From positions 37,692-101,691 of the forward strand of contig NZ_JAFBID010000014.1 in the NCBI RefSeq assembly GCF_016811235.1: a DNA stretch of 64,000 nt, written 5' to 3'. A program made the translations under genes and the position numbers. The notes under the pieces are model-generated. The model saw nothing but the letters and a program-made list of their open reading frames with translations. It did not search any database and was not told the DNA's origin. Source of the DNA: Microvirga arabica (lineage in GTDB: Bacteria > Pseudomonadota > Alphaproteobacteria > Rhizobiales > Beijerinckiaceae). Below are positions 45,051 through 56,281 of this stretch, one piece after another; position 1 is the stretch's first letter, and each line of letters opens with the position of its first letter.

Positions 45051-46964
45051 TCAACCTGCCACGCTCTCGGGACTGCGCTCCTCTTCCTCAGCCCGCTTGA
45101 GGGCTTCGCGGGCCTGATCGGCCTCGCGCTGGCGGTTCCACATGGCGGCATAGACCCCGCCATGGGCCAGAAGAGTCGCATGGTTGCCGCGCTCGACCAC
45201 CCTGCCATGGTCCAGCACGATGATTTCATCGGCCCCGATGACTGTGGACAACCGATGGGCAATCACCAGGGTGGTGCGGCCGCGGCTGACCCGGTCGAGG
45301 GCGTCCTGGATCTCCTTCTCGGTGAAGGTGTCGAGCGCCGAGGTCGCCTCGTCCAGCACCAGGATCGGAGGAGCTTTCAGGATCGTGCGGGCAATCGCCA
45401 CACGCTGCTTCTCGCCGCCCGACAGCTTGAGGCCGCGCTCGCCCACGGGCGTATCGTAGCCTTCCGGCAGGAGGCCGATGAAGCGGTCGATCTGGGCGAG
45501 GCGGGCTGCCTCCTTTACCTCCTCGGGCGATGCGTCCCAGCGGCCGTACTGGATGTTGTAGCCGATGGTGTCGTTGAACAGCACCGTATCCTGCGGGACC
45601 ATGCCGATGACCTTGCGCAGGGATGCCTGCTGCACCTCGGCGATGTTCTGCCCGTCGATGAGGATGCGACCGCTGTTGGGCTCGTAGAACCGGAACAGCA
45701 GGCGCGAGATCGTGGACTTGCCGGCGCCCGAAGGACCGACGATGGCGACCGTATGCCCGGCCGGCACCTCGAAGCTCACGCCTTTCAGGATCGGCCGCTC
45801 CGGGATGTAGGCGAAATGCACGTCCTCGAAACGCACCACCGCCTGGTCGACCTGGAGCGGCTTGGCGCCCGGCTTGTCCTGGATCTCGGGGTTGCGGTCG
45901 ATGATCTGGAACATGTCGTCGATGTCGATCAGCGCCTGCTTGATCTCGCGGTAGAGCATGCCCATGAAGTTCAGCGGGATATAGAGCTGCACCAGCATGG
46001 CGTTGACCAGCACGAAGCTGCCGATGGAGGCCTCGCCTGCCATGATGTCCCGCGCGGCCAGCACCATCACGATGGCCATGCCGATGGAGAAGATCACCGC
46101 CTGGCCGGCATTGAGCACGGCGAGCGACGTGTAGGTCTGGGTCGAGGCCTTCTCGTAGCCCGCCATGGAGCGGTCGTAACGGGCGGTCTCCCGCTGCTCG
46201 GCGCCGAAATACTTCACCGTCTCGTAGTTCAGGAGCGAGTCCACCGCCTTGGTGTTCGCGTCCGTATCCGAGTCGTTCATCTGCTTGCGGATGGTGATCC
46301 GCCACTGGGTCGCCTTGTAGGTATAGGCGAGATAGACGACCACCATCACGAAGACGACGGCCGAATAGACCCAGTTGAACTCCCAGGCGAGCAGGCCCAG
46401 CACCAGGATGAATTCGAGGATCGTTGGGAGCAGTGTCAGCACCACGAGGCGCGACAGCTCCTCGATCCCTTCGCGGCCGCGCTCGAGCACGCGGGTCAGG
46501 CCGCCGGTCTTGCGCTCCAGGTGGAAGCGTAAGGAAAGGCGGTGCATGTGCTCGAAGGTCTGCAGGGCGAGCTGCCGCACCGCATGCATGGCGACCTTGG
46601 CGAAGATGCCGTCGCGGACCTGCGTGAGCACCGCCATGAGAATGCGCGTGAGGCCATAGATCGCCGTCAGGAGGATCGGCGCTTTCCAGATCCAGGACCC
46701 GGCGGTAGCCGCAACTTCCGTGGCCTGATTGCCGCTGCTCGTGACGGCCACGAGCGCGTCCGTGGCCCATTTGAAGGCAAACGGCGTGACCATCGTGACG
46801 CCCTTGGCGACGAGCAGCAGGCCAAAGGCCAGGAAGACCCGCCGCTGGAGATCCGGTCGGCCGTGGGGCCAGATGTAGGGCCAGAGCTTTTTCCAAGTAG
46901 CGGCCAAGCCGCTCGGCTTGGGCCGGGCTGCGCCTGTCGTCGGGACGGCGGTGGAGGAAGGCAT
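45051..46964 (-). CDS. ABC exporter of the ATM1/heavy-metal type
   Basis: 637 aa from ATG 46964. Permease half with about six helices (FKWATDALVAV ... VYSAVVFVMVVVYLAY), then ATPase half: Walker A VGPSGAGKST, signature LSGGEKQRVAIARTIL, Walker B ILVLDEATSALD. The NDSDTDANTKAVDSLLNYE segment and the YEKASTQT region are typical of the ATM1 group, which exports glutathione-linked metal or sulphur compounds. Faces the LysM gene in the same direction, 122 bp downstream of it. Confidence 0.88.
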   Translation of the reverse strand: MPSSTAVPTTGAARPKPSGLAATWKKLWPYIWPHGRPDLQRRVFLAFGLLLVAKGVTMVTPFAFKWATDALVAVTSSGNQATEVAATAGSWIWKAPILLTAIYGLTRILMAVLTQVRDGIFAKVAMHAVRQLALQTFEHMHRLSLRFHLERKTGGLTRVLERGREGIEELSRLVVLTLLPTILEFILVLGLLAWEFNWVYSAVVFVMVVVYLAYTYKATQWRITIRKQMNDSDTDANTKAVDSLLNYETVKYFGAEQRETARYDRSMAGYEKASTQTYTSLAVLNAGQAVIFSIGMAIVMVLAARDIMAGEASIGSFVLVNAMLVQLYIPLNFMGMLYREIKQALIDIDDMFQIIDRNPEIQDKPGAKPLQVDQAVVRFEDVHFAYIPERPILKGVSFEVPAGHTVAIVGPSGAGKSTISRLLFRFYEPNSGRILIDGQNIAEVQQASLRKVIGMVPQDTVLFNDTIGYNIQYGRWDASPEEVKEAARLAQIDRFIGLLPEGYDTPVGERGLKLSGGEKQRVAIARTILKAPPILVLDEATSALDTFTEKEIQDALDRVSRGRTTLVIAHRLSTVIGADEIIVLDHGRVVERGNHATLLAHGGVYAAMWNRQREADQAREALKRAEEEERSPESVAG

Positions 46965-47085
46965 TCGCGAGGATCCAATCGAAATCTTGGACCTCGATAT
47001 AAGCGATCGGCAGGGCGAATTCACCCTGCCACGGCAATTGTCCTGTGCAGCCGGGTCAAGCGGCTGCCCGAGCGAGTGGCCTGAG

Positions 47086-48420
47086 CTAGTTGCTCTTGGG
47101 CTCCTGCTCACCCGGCAGCACGAACACCTGGCCTGGATAGATCAGGTCCGGATTGCGGATCTGCTCCTGGTTTGCGCCGTAGATCACCGTGTAGCGCAGG
47201 CCCTTGCCATAGATCCGCTGGCTGATGCGCCAGAGGTTGTCGCCGCGGGACACGATGGCCGTGTTGATGTTGGGAATCACCACCGTGCCGACGTCGGCCA
47301 CCTGCCCCTGCGGGAGGGCCGAGGCCACGTCGCGCGAGGTCTGCGGCTGGGAGGGTGCCGGAGCGCCGGATAGACGTGGCTGAGCCGGTGCGGCAGGAGC
47401 CTGGGGCTGGGTCGACGCAACCTGAACCGGCACGTTGAAGCCGACCTCGGCCCGGGACCTGACCTGGCCGGAGACAGGGTCCACATCGTCGAGCCGGATG
47501 CGATAGTCGCCGGGCTTCACGCCGCTGGCGATCGAGAAGGACACCTTGCCGTCGCCACCGGCTCCGCCGGGAGCGATGAAGCTCTCGTTGAGATAGAGCC
47601 GAACGGTCGCCCCCGGCGAGGACTGGCCGGACACATAGAGCTTCCCCTCCTCCGCCTCGACCGTCACGATCTTGATCTCGGGCCGGGCCGTGGGAGCAGT
47701 CGGAGCCGCCGGTGCGCCGGGTGCAGGAGCTGCAGGCGCGGGCGGAGACACCGTGGGAGCAACGCCAGCCTGCTGCTGTGGCGCAGGAGGCGCAGCAGGT
47801 TCGGCGGGCTTCGGCGCCTCGGCCACCTTGGGGGCCGGCGGCTCGGGGTTCGACAAGACCACCGTGGGCGCGTCCGGCGACGTCAGGGTGACGAGCGGCC
47901 GGGTCTTGCCGTCCGTGATGACCACCGTTACGGCCTGAGTGGAGCGCTGGCGCGTGCCGTCGGGCGCAATGGATTGCAGCACCACCTGGTGGGACCCGGG
48001 CGGCAGGGGCGGCGGCACGATGGCGAAGAGGCCCGAAGCGTCAGCGGCGGCGCGGGCATGAACTTGGTCGCCCCGAAGAAGCTCGATGGTGGCTCCGGGG
48101 GCTGCGCGGCCGGCAATGACGCTCTCCCCGTCCGGCTCGACGCGCACCACGTCGAAGGACGGAACGACAGGGGCTTCCTTGGCCTGTGCCGGGGGGGCCT
48201 CGCTCGGACTTGGCGGCTTGGTGGCAGCCTGCTGCTGGCCGGGCGCGGGCTGTGCCGGCGGAACTGACGGCTGCGCCGTCTGGGCGGGCGCTGCGTTCTG
48301 CGACGTTTCAGGCTTTCCTGACCAGGACCAGTAGAGAACGCCGAGGAGCACCGCGACCACGGCCGCGGCGGCAGCGCCGAGAAGCGCGATGGTGCCCTTT
48401 AACTCTTTCGGTTGCGCCAT
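47086..48420 (-). CDS. LysM-domain cell-envelope protein
   Basis: 444 aa from ATG 48420. One membrane anchor (LLGAAAAAVVAVLLGVLYW) follows a short cytoplasmic end. A long Pro/Ala-rich periplasmic stretch holds two Ig-like domains (SVIAGRAAPGATIELLRG and LYVSGQSSPGATVRLYLNES). The C-terminal LysM domain (VSRGDNLWRISQRIYGKG) binds peptidoglycan. Likely an envelope-maintenance protein of the kind next to LOG genes in this order. Divergent from the LOG gene, with about 80 bp between starts. Confidence 0.88.
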   Translation of the reverse strand: MAQPKELKGTIALLGAAAAAVVAVLLGVLYWSWSGKPETSQNAAPAQTAQPSVPPAQPAPGQQQAATKPPSPSEAPPAQAKEAPVVPSFDVVRVEPDGESVIAGRAAPGATIELLRGDQVHARAAADASGLFAIVPPPLPPGSHQVVLQSIAPDGTRQRSTQAVTVVITDGKTRPLVTLTSPDAPTVVLSNPEPPAPKVAEAPKPAEPAAPPAPQQQAGVAPTVSPPAPAAPAPGAPAAPTAPTARPEIKIVTVEAEEGKLYVSGQSSPGATVRLYLNESFIAPGGAGGDGKVSFSIASGVKPGDYRIRLDDVDPVSGQVRSRAEVGFNVPVQVASTQPQAPAAPAQPRLSGAPAPSQPQTSRDVASALPQGQVADVGTVVIPNINTAIVSRGDNLWRISQRIYGKGLRYTVIYGANQEQIRNPDLIYPGQVFVLPGEQEPKSN

Positions 48421-48501
48421 GATGCTTTTTCTCAAACGCGGCACTTTCTGCCATTTAATCCGTTTATCTTTCAAAAGGCTACGGCCATAAAGGACAAAAT
48501 A

Positions 48502-49158
48502 ATGCTCTACGACTCAGCCAGGGAGGCACCCCGCCTCCCCGAAATGCCCATGTCATCTGCCAAACCGATCAAATCCATCTGTGTTTATTGCGGCTCCGGT
48601 TTCGGAGACGACCCCGTTTTCGCTGAGAATGCGGCGGCTCTGGGCCGTTTCATGGCCGAGCAGGGAATCAATCTCGTCTATGGCGGCGGCAATGTGGGGC
48701 TGATGGGCACCGTGGCCCAATCCGTCCTCGACCACGGCGGTTATGTCACAGGGATTATCCCGGAATTCCTGAAATCCCGCGAGAAGCTTCTGGACGACGT
48801 TCAAGAAACCCTCGTCGTGCCGGATATGCACACCCGCAAGCGGCTGATGTTCGAGAAGGCCGACGCCTTCGTGGCCATGCCCGGGGGAATCGGGACCCTG
48901 GAAGAGCTCGTCGAGCAGATGACCTGGTCTCAGCTCGGCCGCCACACCAAGCCGATCCTGATGCTGAGCACCAAGGGTTTCTGGAAGCCCCTGCTCACCC
49001 TCATCGCCCACATGCGCGAGCAGGGCTTCATCCGCCCCGGGCTGGAACTCAACTACCTCGTGGCCGAGCGTGTCGAGGAGGTGATCCCGATGCTGGAGAA
49101 CGCCGCCCGTCGGGTGGGGATCGTCGGCAACGAAGAGGCCATCGAGAGCCGGTTCTAA
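48502..49158 (+). CDS. LOG family protein (cytokinin riboside 5'-monophosphate phosphoribohydrolase type)
   Basis: 218 aa from ATG 48502, preceded by AAGGA 7 bp upstream. Signatures: SICVYCGSGFGDDP, LVYGGGNVGLMG, and the catalytic PGGIGTLEELVEQMTW. The family cleaves nucleoside 5'-monophosphates to free the base and ribose 5-phosphate; in plants and some bacteria the base is a cytokinin. Bacterial homologues have broader nucleotide substrates. Confidence 0.9.
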   Translation: MLYDSAREAPRLPEMPMSSAKPIKSICVYCGSGFGDDPVFAENAAALGRFMAEQGINLVYGGGNVGLMGTVAQSVLDHGGYVTGIIPEFLKSREKLLDDVQETLVVPDMHTRKRLMFEKADAFVAMPGGIGTLEELVEQMTWSQLGRHTKPILMLSTKGFWKPLLTLIAHMREQGFIRPGLELNYLVAERVEEVIPMLENAARRVGIVGNEEAIESRF

Positions 49159-49167
49159 GACAATTGG

Positions 49168-49617
49168 TTATCCTGCGCGGGACAGCACGAGCCCGCCCAG
49201 GATCATGCCCGCTGCCAGAAGCCGTTGCCAGGTGATCGCCTGGACGGGAAGGCCGAAGGCTCCAACGGCATCGAGAACCAGCGCGGCCGCGACCTGCCCG
49301 AAGATCAGGGCCGCCACGGTGCTGACCACGCCAAGCTGCGGCACACCCCAGATCACGACGGCAACGTAGAACGCGCCCAGAAGCCCTCCGAGCCAGGACC
49401 ACCAGGGTGCCGCGGCCATAGCGCTGCCGGACGGCCATGCGCCGCGAAGGGCGCTCAGGACGGCCAGCACAACGAACCCGATCCCGAAGGAGATGCAGGC
49501 GGCCAGCACCGGATCACGGAGCGACTTCGCCAGCGCCGCATTGATCGGAGCTTGCGAGGCGAGAAAGACGCCACCCAGGAGAATGCCGAAAAGCGGCAGG
49601 AGGATCATGATGTTCAT
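49168..49617 (-). CDS. DMT superfamily transporter (DUF606/YdcZ type)
   Basis: 149 aa with five hydrophobic helices, such as LLPLFGILLGGVFLASQAP and the WWSWLGGLLGAFYVAVVIW segment. This matches half-size DMT proteins that work as dimers. Substrate unknown. Confidence 0.85.
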   Translation of the reverse strand: MNIMILLPLFGILLGGVFLASQAPINAALAKSLRDPVLAACISFGIGFVVLAVLSALRGAWPSGSAMAAAPWWSWLGGLLGAFYVAVVIWGVPQLGVVSTVAALIFGQVAAALVLDAVGAFGLPVQAITWQRLLAAGMILGGLVLSRAG

Positions 49618-49663
49618 AAGGACGCCTTATGCGCGCGTTTCGAGGACGTCAATTTACACTCAA

Positions 49664-49763
49664 CCTCATCCTGAGGAGGCGCGCAGCGCCGTCTCGAAGG
49701 AGGCTCCAGCGGGCACTGGACGATCCTTCGAGACGCAGACTGCGTCTGCTCCTCAGGATGAGG
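49664..49763. repeat. Palindromic intergenic repeat
   Basis: Outer arms cctcatcctgaggag (49664-49678) and ctcctcaggatgagg (49749-49763) are perfect inverses; inner arms ctcgaagga and tccttcgag pair too. It can form a long cruciform or transcript hairpin between converging and following genes. Confidence 0.85.
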
Positions 49764-49773
49764 GTAGTTCCTC

Positions 49774-51369
49774 TTAGAACGCCGCCCCACCCTTCAAGAG
49801 CTTGTAGACCATCGAATCCGTCAGCGCCTGGAACGAGGCATCGATGATGTTGGGAGAGACGCCGATGGTGGTCCAGCGCTCTCCCGTGCCGTCGGCGAAC
49901 TCGATCAGCACGCGCGTCACCGCATCCGAACCGCCCTGATAGATGCGCACCTTATAGTCGACGAGCTCCAGGTCCTGGATCAGGTGCTGGTACTTGCCGA
50001 GATCCTTGCGGAGCGCAACGTCGAGCGCGTTCACCGGACCGTTGCCTTCGGCGGCTGAGATCAGCACCTCGTCACCGACGCGCACTTTCACGATAGCCTC
50101 GGACGCGGTGACCAGTTCGCCGACCGCATTGAAGCGGCGCTCCACATTGACGGAGAAGCGCTCCACATCGAAGAAGGCCGGCACCTCGCCGAGCATGCGC
50201 TTGACCAGCACGTAGAACGACGCATCCGCGCCCTCGAACGCGAAGCCCTCGGATTCCTTGCGTTTCACCTCATCGAGCACGCGCGCGATGCGCGGATCGC
50301 CCTTTTCCAGCTCGAAGCCGCAGCGCTTGAGTTCGGCTAGGATGTTCGATTGTCCGCCCTGATCCGACACCAGAACCTTGCGTGCATTGCCGACGACCTC
50401 CGGCTCCACATGCTCGTAGGTGCGCGGATCCTTGAGCACCGCTGAGGCATGGATGCCGGCCTTGGTGGCGAAGGCGCTCGAGCCTACGAAAGGCGCATGG
50501 CGGTTCGGCTGCCGGTTGAGGATCTCATCCACCTGCCGCGACACATGGGTAAGCTGGCCCAAGGTCTCGTCGGTGACGCCGAGATCGAAGCGGGCGGCAT
50601 AGCCGTCCTTCAGTTTCAGGGCGCCGATCAGCGTGATGAGATTGGCGTTGCCGCAGCGCTCCCCGAGGCCGTTGAGCGTGCCCTGGATCTGGCGCGCGCC
50701 TGCCTCGACGGCCGCAAGGGAATTGGCAACCGCGCAGCCGCAATCGTCATGGGCGTGGATGCCGAGATGCGCGCCCGGCACCACCTTCGTCACGGCCGTG
50801 ACGATCTCAGTCACCTCGTGCGGCAGCGTGCCGCCATTGGTGTCGCAGAGCACGACCCAGCGCGCGCCCGCCTCATAGGCGGTTTTCACGCAGGAGAGCG
50901 CGTAATCGGGATTGGCCTTGTAGCCGTCGAAGAAATGCTCGCAATCGACCAGCACCTCGCGGCCTTTGGCCCGGGCGGCTTCAACGCTCTCGTGGATGCC
51001 TGTGAGATTCTCCTCAGGCGTTGTCTCCAGCGCCACGCGCACATGGTAATCCCAAGCCTTAGCGACAAAGCAGATCGCATCCGCCTCAGCCTCCAGCAAA
51101 GCCGCGACGCCAGGATCGTTCGACACGGACCGTCCCGCCCGCTTCGTCATGCCGAACGCCGTGAACTTGGCGTTCTTCGTGCGCTTCTCAGCAAAAAAGG
51201 CGGTATCCAGCGGGTTTGCCCCCGGATAGCCGCCTTCCACGTAATCGATGCCGAGCCGGTCGAGGAGCGTGGCGATCGCCTTCTTGTCCTCAAGCGAGAA
51301 ATCGACTCCCGTCGTCTGCGCTCCGTCGCGCAAGGTGGTGTCGAAGAGGGTGACGCGGTCTCGGCTCAT
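49774..51369 (-). CDS. cimA: Citramalate synthase (or 2-isopropylmalate synthase-like), CimA type
   Basis: 531 aa from ATG 51369, whose ATGA overlaps the stop of the GNAT gene. HMGL-like TIM barrel with TLFDTTLRDGAQ, metal-binding HAHDDCGCAVAN and NGLGERCGNANL, then the LeuA-type C-terminal allosteric domain (from about residue 395). CimA makes citramalate from pyruvate and acetyl-CoA, a route to isoleucine. The length and the QTTGVDFS opening are those of the CimA group and not LeuA. Confidence 0.88.
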   Translation of the reverse strand: MSRDRVTLFDTTLRDGAQTTGVDFSLEDKKAIATLLDRLGIDYVEGGYPGANPLDTAFFAEKRTKNAKFTAFGMTKRAGRSVSNDPGVAALLEAEADAICFVAKAWDYHVRVALETTPEENLTGIHESVEAARAKGREVLVDCEHFFDGYKANPDYALSCVKTAYEAGARWVVLCDTNGGTLPHEVTEIVTAVTKVVPGAHLGIHAHDDCGCAVANSLAAVEAGARQIQGTLNGLGERCGNANLITLIGALKLKDGYAARFDLGVTDETLGQLTHVSRQVDEILNRQPNRHAPFVGSSAFATKAGIHASAVLKDPRTYEHVEPEVVGNARKVLVSDQGGQSNILAELKRCGFELEKGDPRIARVLDEVKRKESEGFAFEGADASFYVLVKRMLGEVPAFFDVERFSVNVERRFNAVGELVTASEAIVKVRVGDEVLISAAEGNGPVNALDVALRKDLGKYQHLIQDLELVDYKVRIYQGGSDAVTRVLIEFADGTGERWTTIGVSPNIIDASFQALTDSMVYKLLKGGAAF

Positions 51370-51875
51370 GATGACAACTTCCTGTCTTCCTGGGGCGTCA
51401 GGCGCTTTTCCATGGTAGTGGTGCCGAGCCATTCGTCGCCGAGCGGCACCGTGTTGCGGCGCTGCGGCTGGAAACCGTGCTTCTGGAAGAACGGCAGCGC
51501 GTTGTCGCTCACCTCGGCTACAAGACGCGGGGCGCCGCGCGCGCCGGCGAGCTTTTCGACGGCATCGTAGAGCATCGTGCCGATCCCTTGGCCGGCTACG
51601 GCCGGATGCACGTAGAACAGCTCGATCAGCTCGTTGTCTTTCAGCGCGATGAAGCCGACGGGCGAGCCTTCGACAGTGGCCACCAGCGTGAGGCTTTTGT
51701 TAAGCTGCTCGGCGAAGGCATCGTCCTCAGCGAGAGCCATCCAGGCCTCCTGCTGGCTCTCGCTGTAATCCTCGCCCGTCAGCTCAGCGATGCTCTCTTC
51801 ATAAATGTCGACGAGCAGCGGCAGATCGGCCGGCAGGAAGGGGCGAAGCCCCGGCTTCGGCAATGCCTGTCCCAT
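51366..51875 (-). CDS. GNAT family N-acetyltransferase
   Basis: 169 aa from ATG 51875. Acetyl-CoA binding motif AVAGQGIGTMLYDAVEKLA and the following VSDNALPFFQKHGFQPQ are typical. It overlaps the cimA start by 4 bp, so the two are co-translated. Substrate unknown. Confidence 0.85.
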   Translation of the reverse strand: MGQALPKPGLRPFLPADLPLLVDIYEESIAELTGEDYSESQQEAWMALAEDDAFAEQLNKSLTLVATVEGSPVGFIALKDNELIELFYVHPAVAGQGIGTMLYDAVEKLAGARGAPRLVAEVSDNALPFFQKHGFQPQRRNTVPLGDEWLGTTTMEKRLTPQEDRKLSS

Positions 51876-51924
51876 CAGCGCGCCCCTCCCACTTCGAATG
51901 CGCCACACACCTCATGGCCGCACT

Positions 51925-52001
51925 CGCTGCGGTCATCTACGTCTTTGCGCGGAGTCAAGACGTAGATCCCCGGGACAAGCCTGGGGATGACGGTGGAGGG
52001 T
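51925..52001. repeat. Mosaic palindromic repeat
   Basis: tctacgtctt and aagacgtaga pair, followed by ccccgggacaagcctgggg and gatgacggtggagg. Parts of it recur at 57961-58003, 59801-59884 and 61301-61497. Located between the GNAT gene and cysS. Confidence 0.7.
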
Positions 52002-52011
52002 ATAAGAACGC

Positions 52012-53481
<1,470 letters not shown>

Positions 53482-53774
53482 GAAACCATACCCCTGTCAG
53501 GCCGCAGGCCGGAGGGTGGTTTCGATCTTGGAATGAGAACGAGACGGCTCCAGCCAGCGAAGTGCGCTAGCCGCAAATAATCCCGGAAATGAGGATCGTT
53601 GCCGTGTTCATGAAGCCATCAATGCCTTTTCAGGCTGAAGCCGTCAAGATTTCCGAATTGGTAATCATGTTTAATTTGCACGGTCGCATGAAACGCCTTC
53701 CGGCCAAGCGCGTTAGAGCTTTGTTCACGCACACTCGCGCCATAATGGCACGAGTTCAAACAAAGAGGTCTACG

Positions 53775-54098
53775 ATGCGCCGCGCATTTGCCATGCTCGG
53801 AATGGGTACTGCCGTGTTTTTTGCAGCCGCGTCCCTGACGCTGCTTCCCAATGGTACCCAGGCCTCTTCGTCTGAGGCGACCTTCATGGTCCCTGCCGCT
53901 GACGGTTATGGCGTCGCAGAATGCCTCATAGGAAACCAGGCTTGTGGCCAAGTTGTGGCAAACGCCTGGTGCGAGGCTCACGGATACGCCAAGGCCGTCT
54001 CCTTCCGGCAGGTATCGCCCGAGGAGATCACCGGAACCATCCAGAAGGCCTCCTTCGGCCCCAAGGATCCGCCGGTTTCGGTGACCTGCTCGAACTAA
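53775..54098 (+). CDS. Small secreted protein
   Basis: 107 aa from ATG 53775 (GAGG 6 bp upstream); the long upstream frame is not protein-like. Signal peptide (MRRAFAMLGMGTAVFFAAAS ...). The mature part has four cysteines (AECLIGNQACGQ, NAWCEAHGYA and SVTCSN), a layout seen in small periplasmic proteins of this order. Function unknown. Confidence 0.75.
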   Translation: MRRAFAMLGMGTAVFFAAASLTLLPNGTQASSSEATFMVPAADGYGVAECLIGNQACGQVVANAWCEAHGYAKAVSFRQVSPEEITGTIQKASFGPKDPPVSVTCSN

Positions 54099-54104
54099 GG
54101 CCGA

Positions 54105-55001
54105 TCAGGTCTGAGAAGGCATCGGCGACAGCATGGCCCGAGCGGTTGCAAGAACGGCTCGGGTCAGATCAGCCAGCAGAGGACCGACGATCCGGCTCTG
54201 CTGCCAGTAAAGCGGCACTTCCAAAGGCTCCGACGGTTCGAGCGCCACGAGGCGGCCCTCCCGGATATGCTCCTGAACCGTGGTTTCCAGGTTCATCCCC
54301 CACCCCAGCCCTGCAAGGGCCGCGTCCACGAAGGCCTGCGATGACGGCAGCCAATGGACCGGCGGCGGAATATCCACTCCCAGAGCCCTTCGGAGCCAGA
54401 GCGCCTGGAGCTGATCCTTCCGGTTGAAGACGAGACAGGGCGCGCGGGCGGCCGATGGCTCATCCAATCCGTCCGGCAGCCAACGCTCCACGAAGCCCGG
54501 GCTGGCCGTCGCGAGATAGCGCAGGGTTCCTAAAGGGTAGCAGTTACAGCCCTGGATCGGCTTGCCGTGCGAGGTCACCGCAGCCACGACCTCGCCGCGC
54601 TGCAGCCACTCGGCGCTGTGGTCCTGATCGTCCACCATGAGATCGAACAGGAAGCCCTCGGCCTCGGCCATCGCCGGGATGAACCAAGTGGCGAGACTGT
54701 CCGCGTTCACGGCAATGCGCAGGGTCACCGGGCGGGACTCGGGCTGAAGTCCGGGCAGATTCCGGCGCAGGGAGCTTTCGAGCAGGGCAACCTGCTCCAC
54801 ATGCTGGCACAGGCGCTGCCCCGCCTCGGTGGCCAGACACGGCTGGCCCCGCACCACCAGAACGGCTCCGATCCGCTCCTCGAGCAGCTTGATTCTTTGA
54901 GAAACAGCAGAAGGCGTCACGTTCAACTGCTCGGCCGCCCGCTCGAAGCTTCCGGTGCGCACCACGGCGGCAAGCGCGGACAGGAGGGCATAATCCAGCA
55001 T
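54105..55001 (-). CDS. LysR-family regulator, ArgP/LysG type
   Basis: 298 aa. The N-terminal HTH (residues 1-60: LLSALAAVVRTGSFERAAEQ, VTPSAVSQRIKLLEERIG) and the substrate-binding domain follow the IciA/ArgP pattern. It is divergently transcribed from a LysE-type exporter, the classic arrangement in which the regulator senses basic amino acids and activates the exporter. The 94-bp gap between them should hold the operator. Confidence 0.9.
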   Translation of the reverse strand: MLDYALLSALAAVVRTGSFERAAEQLNVTPSAVSQRIKLLEERIGAVLVVRGQPCLATEAGQRLCQHVEQVALLESSLRRNLPGLQPESRPVTLRIAVNADSLATWFIPAMAEAEGFLFDLMVDDQDHSAEWLQRGEVVAAVTSHGKPIQGCNCYPLGTLRYLATASPGFVERWLPDGLDEPSAARAPCLVFNRKDQLQALWLRRALGVDIPPPVHWLPSSQAFVDAALAGLGWGMNLETTVQEHIREGRLVALEPSEPLEVPLYWQQSRIVGPLLADLTRAVLATARAMLSPMPSQT

Positions 55002-55095
55002 TGGATTAGTTTTTCTAAACCAGGAGCAGAGACTTTAACTGTCCTAATCCTAAGACAAAGCCTAGGAAGCGTCGACTCCTCTTCGGACCATCGAC

Positions 55096-55707
55096 ATGAA
55101 CGCTCCCCTCCTCGCCGGCTTTCTCCTCGGCCTCAGCTTGATCCTCCCCATTGGGGCTCAGAACGCCTTCGTGCTGCGCATCGGCCTGCGCGGGGAGCAT
55201 GTGCTGGCCGTGTGCCTCACCTGCGCGATCTCGGATGCCGTGCTCATCCTAGCCGGCGTTTCCGGTTTCGCGCAGCTCAGCGCGCAGGTGCCCTGGGCCG
55301 AGATGGTTCTGCGCTATGGCGGCGCCGCGTTTCTCCTCGCCTATGGAGCACGTAGTTTCATGGCTGTCTTCGGATCGGCCTCCTTAAGGCCGTCCGAAAC
55401 CGCGCCGGAGACCTTAAGCCGGGTGGTTCTCACCTGCCTTGCCCTCACATGGCTCAACCCGCATGTTTATCTCGACACGGTGGTCCTGATCGGCTCGATC
55501 TCGACTCAGTTCGATGAGGGTAAGGGATTGTTCGCCACAGGGGCCATGCTGGCCTCCTTCGTGTTCTTCTTTTCCCTCGGCTTCGGAGCCCGCCTGCTGA
55601 AGCCGCTGTTTGCTCGGCCGGTCACATGGCGCGTCCTCGACATCGCTATCGGCATCATCATGTGGGCGACGGCCGCAAGACTGCTGCTCAGCGAAAGCGC
55701 AGGCTGA
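55096..55707 (+). CDS. LysE/ArgO family amino acid exporter
   Basis: 203 aa with six helices; signature LSLILPIGAQNAFVLRIGLR near the start and the LTWLNPHVYLDTVVLIG segment typical of LysE/ArgO. Exports lysine, arginine or analogues. Partner of the LysR gene on the other strand. Confidence 0.92.
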   Translation: MNAPLLAGFLLGLSLILPIGAQNAFVLRIGLRGEHVLAVCLTCAISDAVLILAGVSGFAQLSAQVPWAEMVLRYGGAAFLLAYGARSFMAVFGSASLRPSETAPETLSRVVLTCLALTWLNPHVYLDTVVLIGSISTQFDEGKGLFATGAMLASFVFFFSLGFGARLLKPLFARPVTWRVLDIAIGIIMWATAARLLLSESAG

Positions 55708-55712
55708 GCCCT

Positions 55713-56219
55713 TTAAGAGTTCATCCATTCCCCGCATTTCGGCGGCACTTCGGTGCCCCAGGGCATCAGCGGCACGGTCGAGGTGGAGTTCTTGGGCGAG
55801 CCTTCGATCGGCCGGTCCGAATAGACCATGTAGACCAGGGTGTTGCGCTTCACGTCACAGCCGCGGACGATCTGCATCTTCTTGAAGATGAGAGAGCGGC
55901 GCTCGCTGAACACTACGTCGCCCTGGCCGAATTTTTGCTTGAACTTCACCGGCCCGACCTGCCGGCAGGCGAGCGAGATGTCGGACACTTCCTCGGCCAT
56001 CCCGAAGGTGCCGGCGATGCCGCCGCGTTCCGGAGTCGTGTAGTGGCAGGCCACACCCTCGACCACCGGATCGTCCAGGCCATAAACGGCGAGCTTATCG
56101 TCCGGGGTGAGCGCCCGCCAGACCGTGGACTTCTTGAAGATCAGGTCGGGTTCCTGAGCCGCGGCGCCGGTGGCGGCAGCCATGGCAAGGGTCAGGCCTA
56201 GGGCGATTCGGGCAAGCAT
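55713..56219 (-). CDS. creA: CreA family periplasmic protein
   Basis: 168 aa from ATG 56219 with a signal peptide (MLARIALGLTLAMAAATG...). The CreA pattern is clear: IFKKSTVWRALTPDDKLAVY, DPVVEGVACHYT, SLIFKKMQIVRGCDVKRNTL and VYMVYSDRPIEGSPKNSTS. The family is conserved in proteobacteria but of unknown role. Confidence 0.88.
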   Translation of the reverse strand: MLARIALGLTLAMAAATGAAAQEPDLIFKKSTVWRALTPDDKLAVYGLDDPVVEGVACHYTTPERGGIAGTFGMAEEVSDISLACRQVGPVKFKQKFGQGDVVFSERRSLIFKKMQIVRGCDVKRNTLVYMVYSDRPIEGSPKNSTSTVPLMPWGTEVPPKCGEWMNS

Positions 56220-56281
56220 CGTCGGTTCGTCTCCCACCGTTACGCTGTCATGTGGGGATGGCCTCGGCTTTTGACGAGGGT

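Noticed and set aside
45018..46532. 504-codon plus-strand frame opposite the ABC exporter
   Set aside because: Shadow of a gene with Walker A, signature and Walker B motifs; no features of its own.
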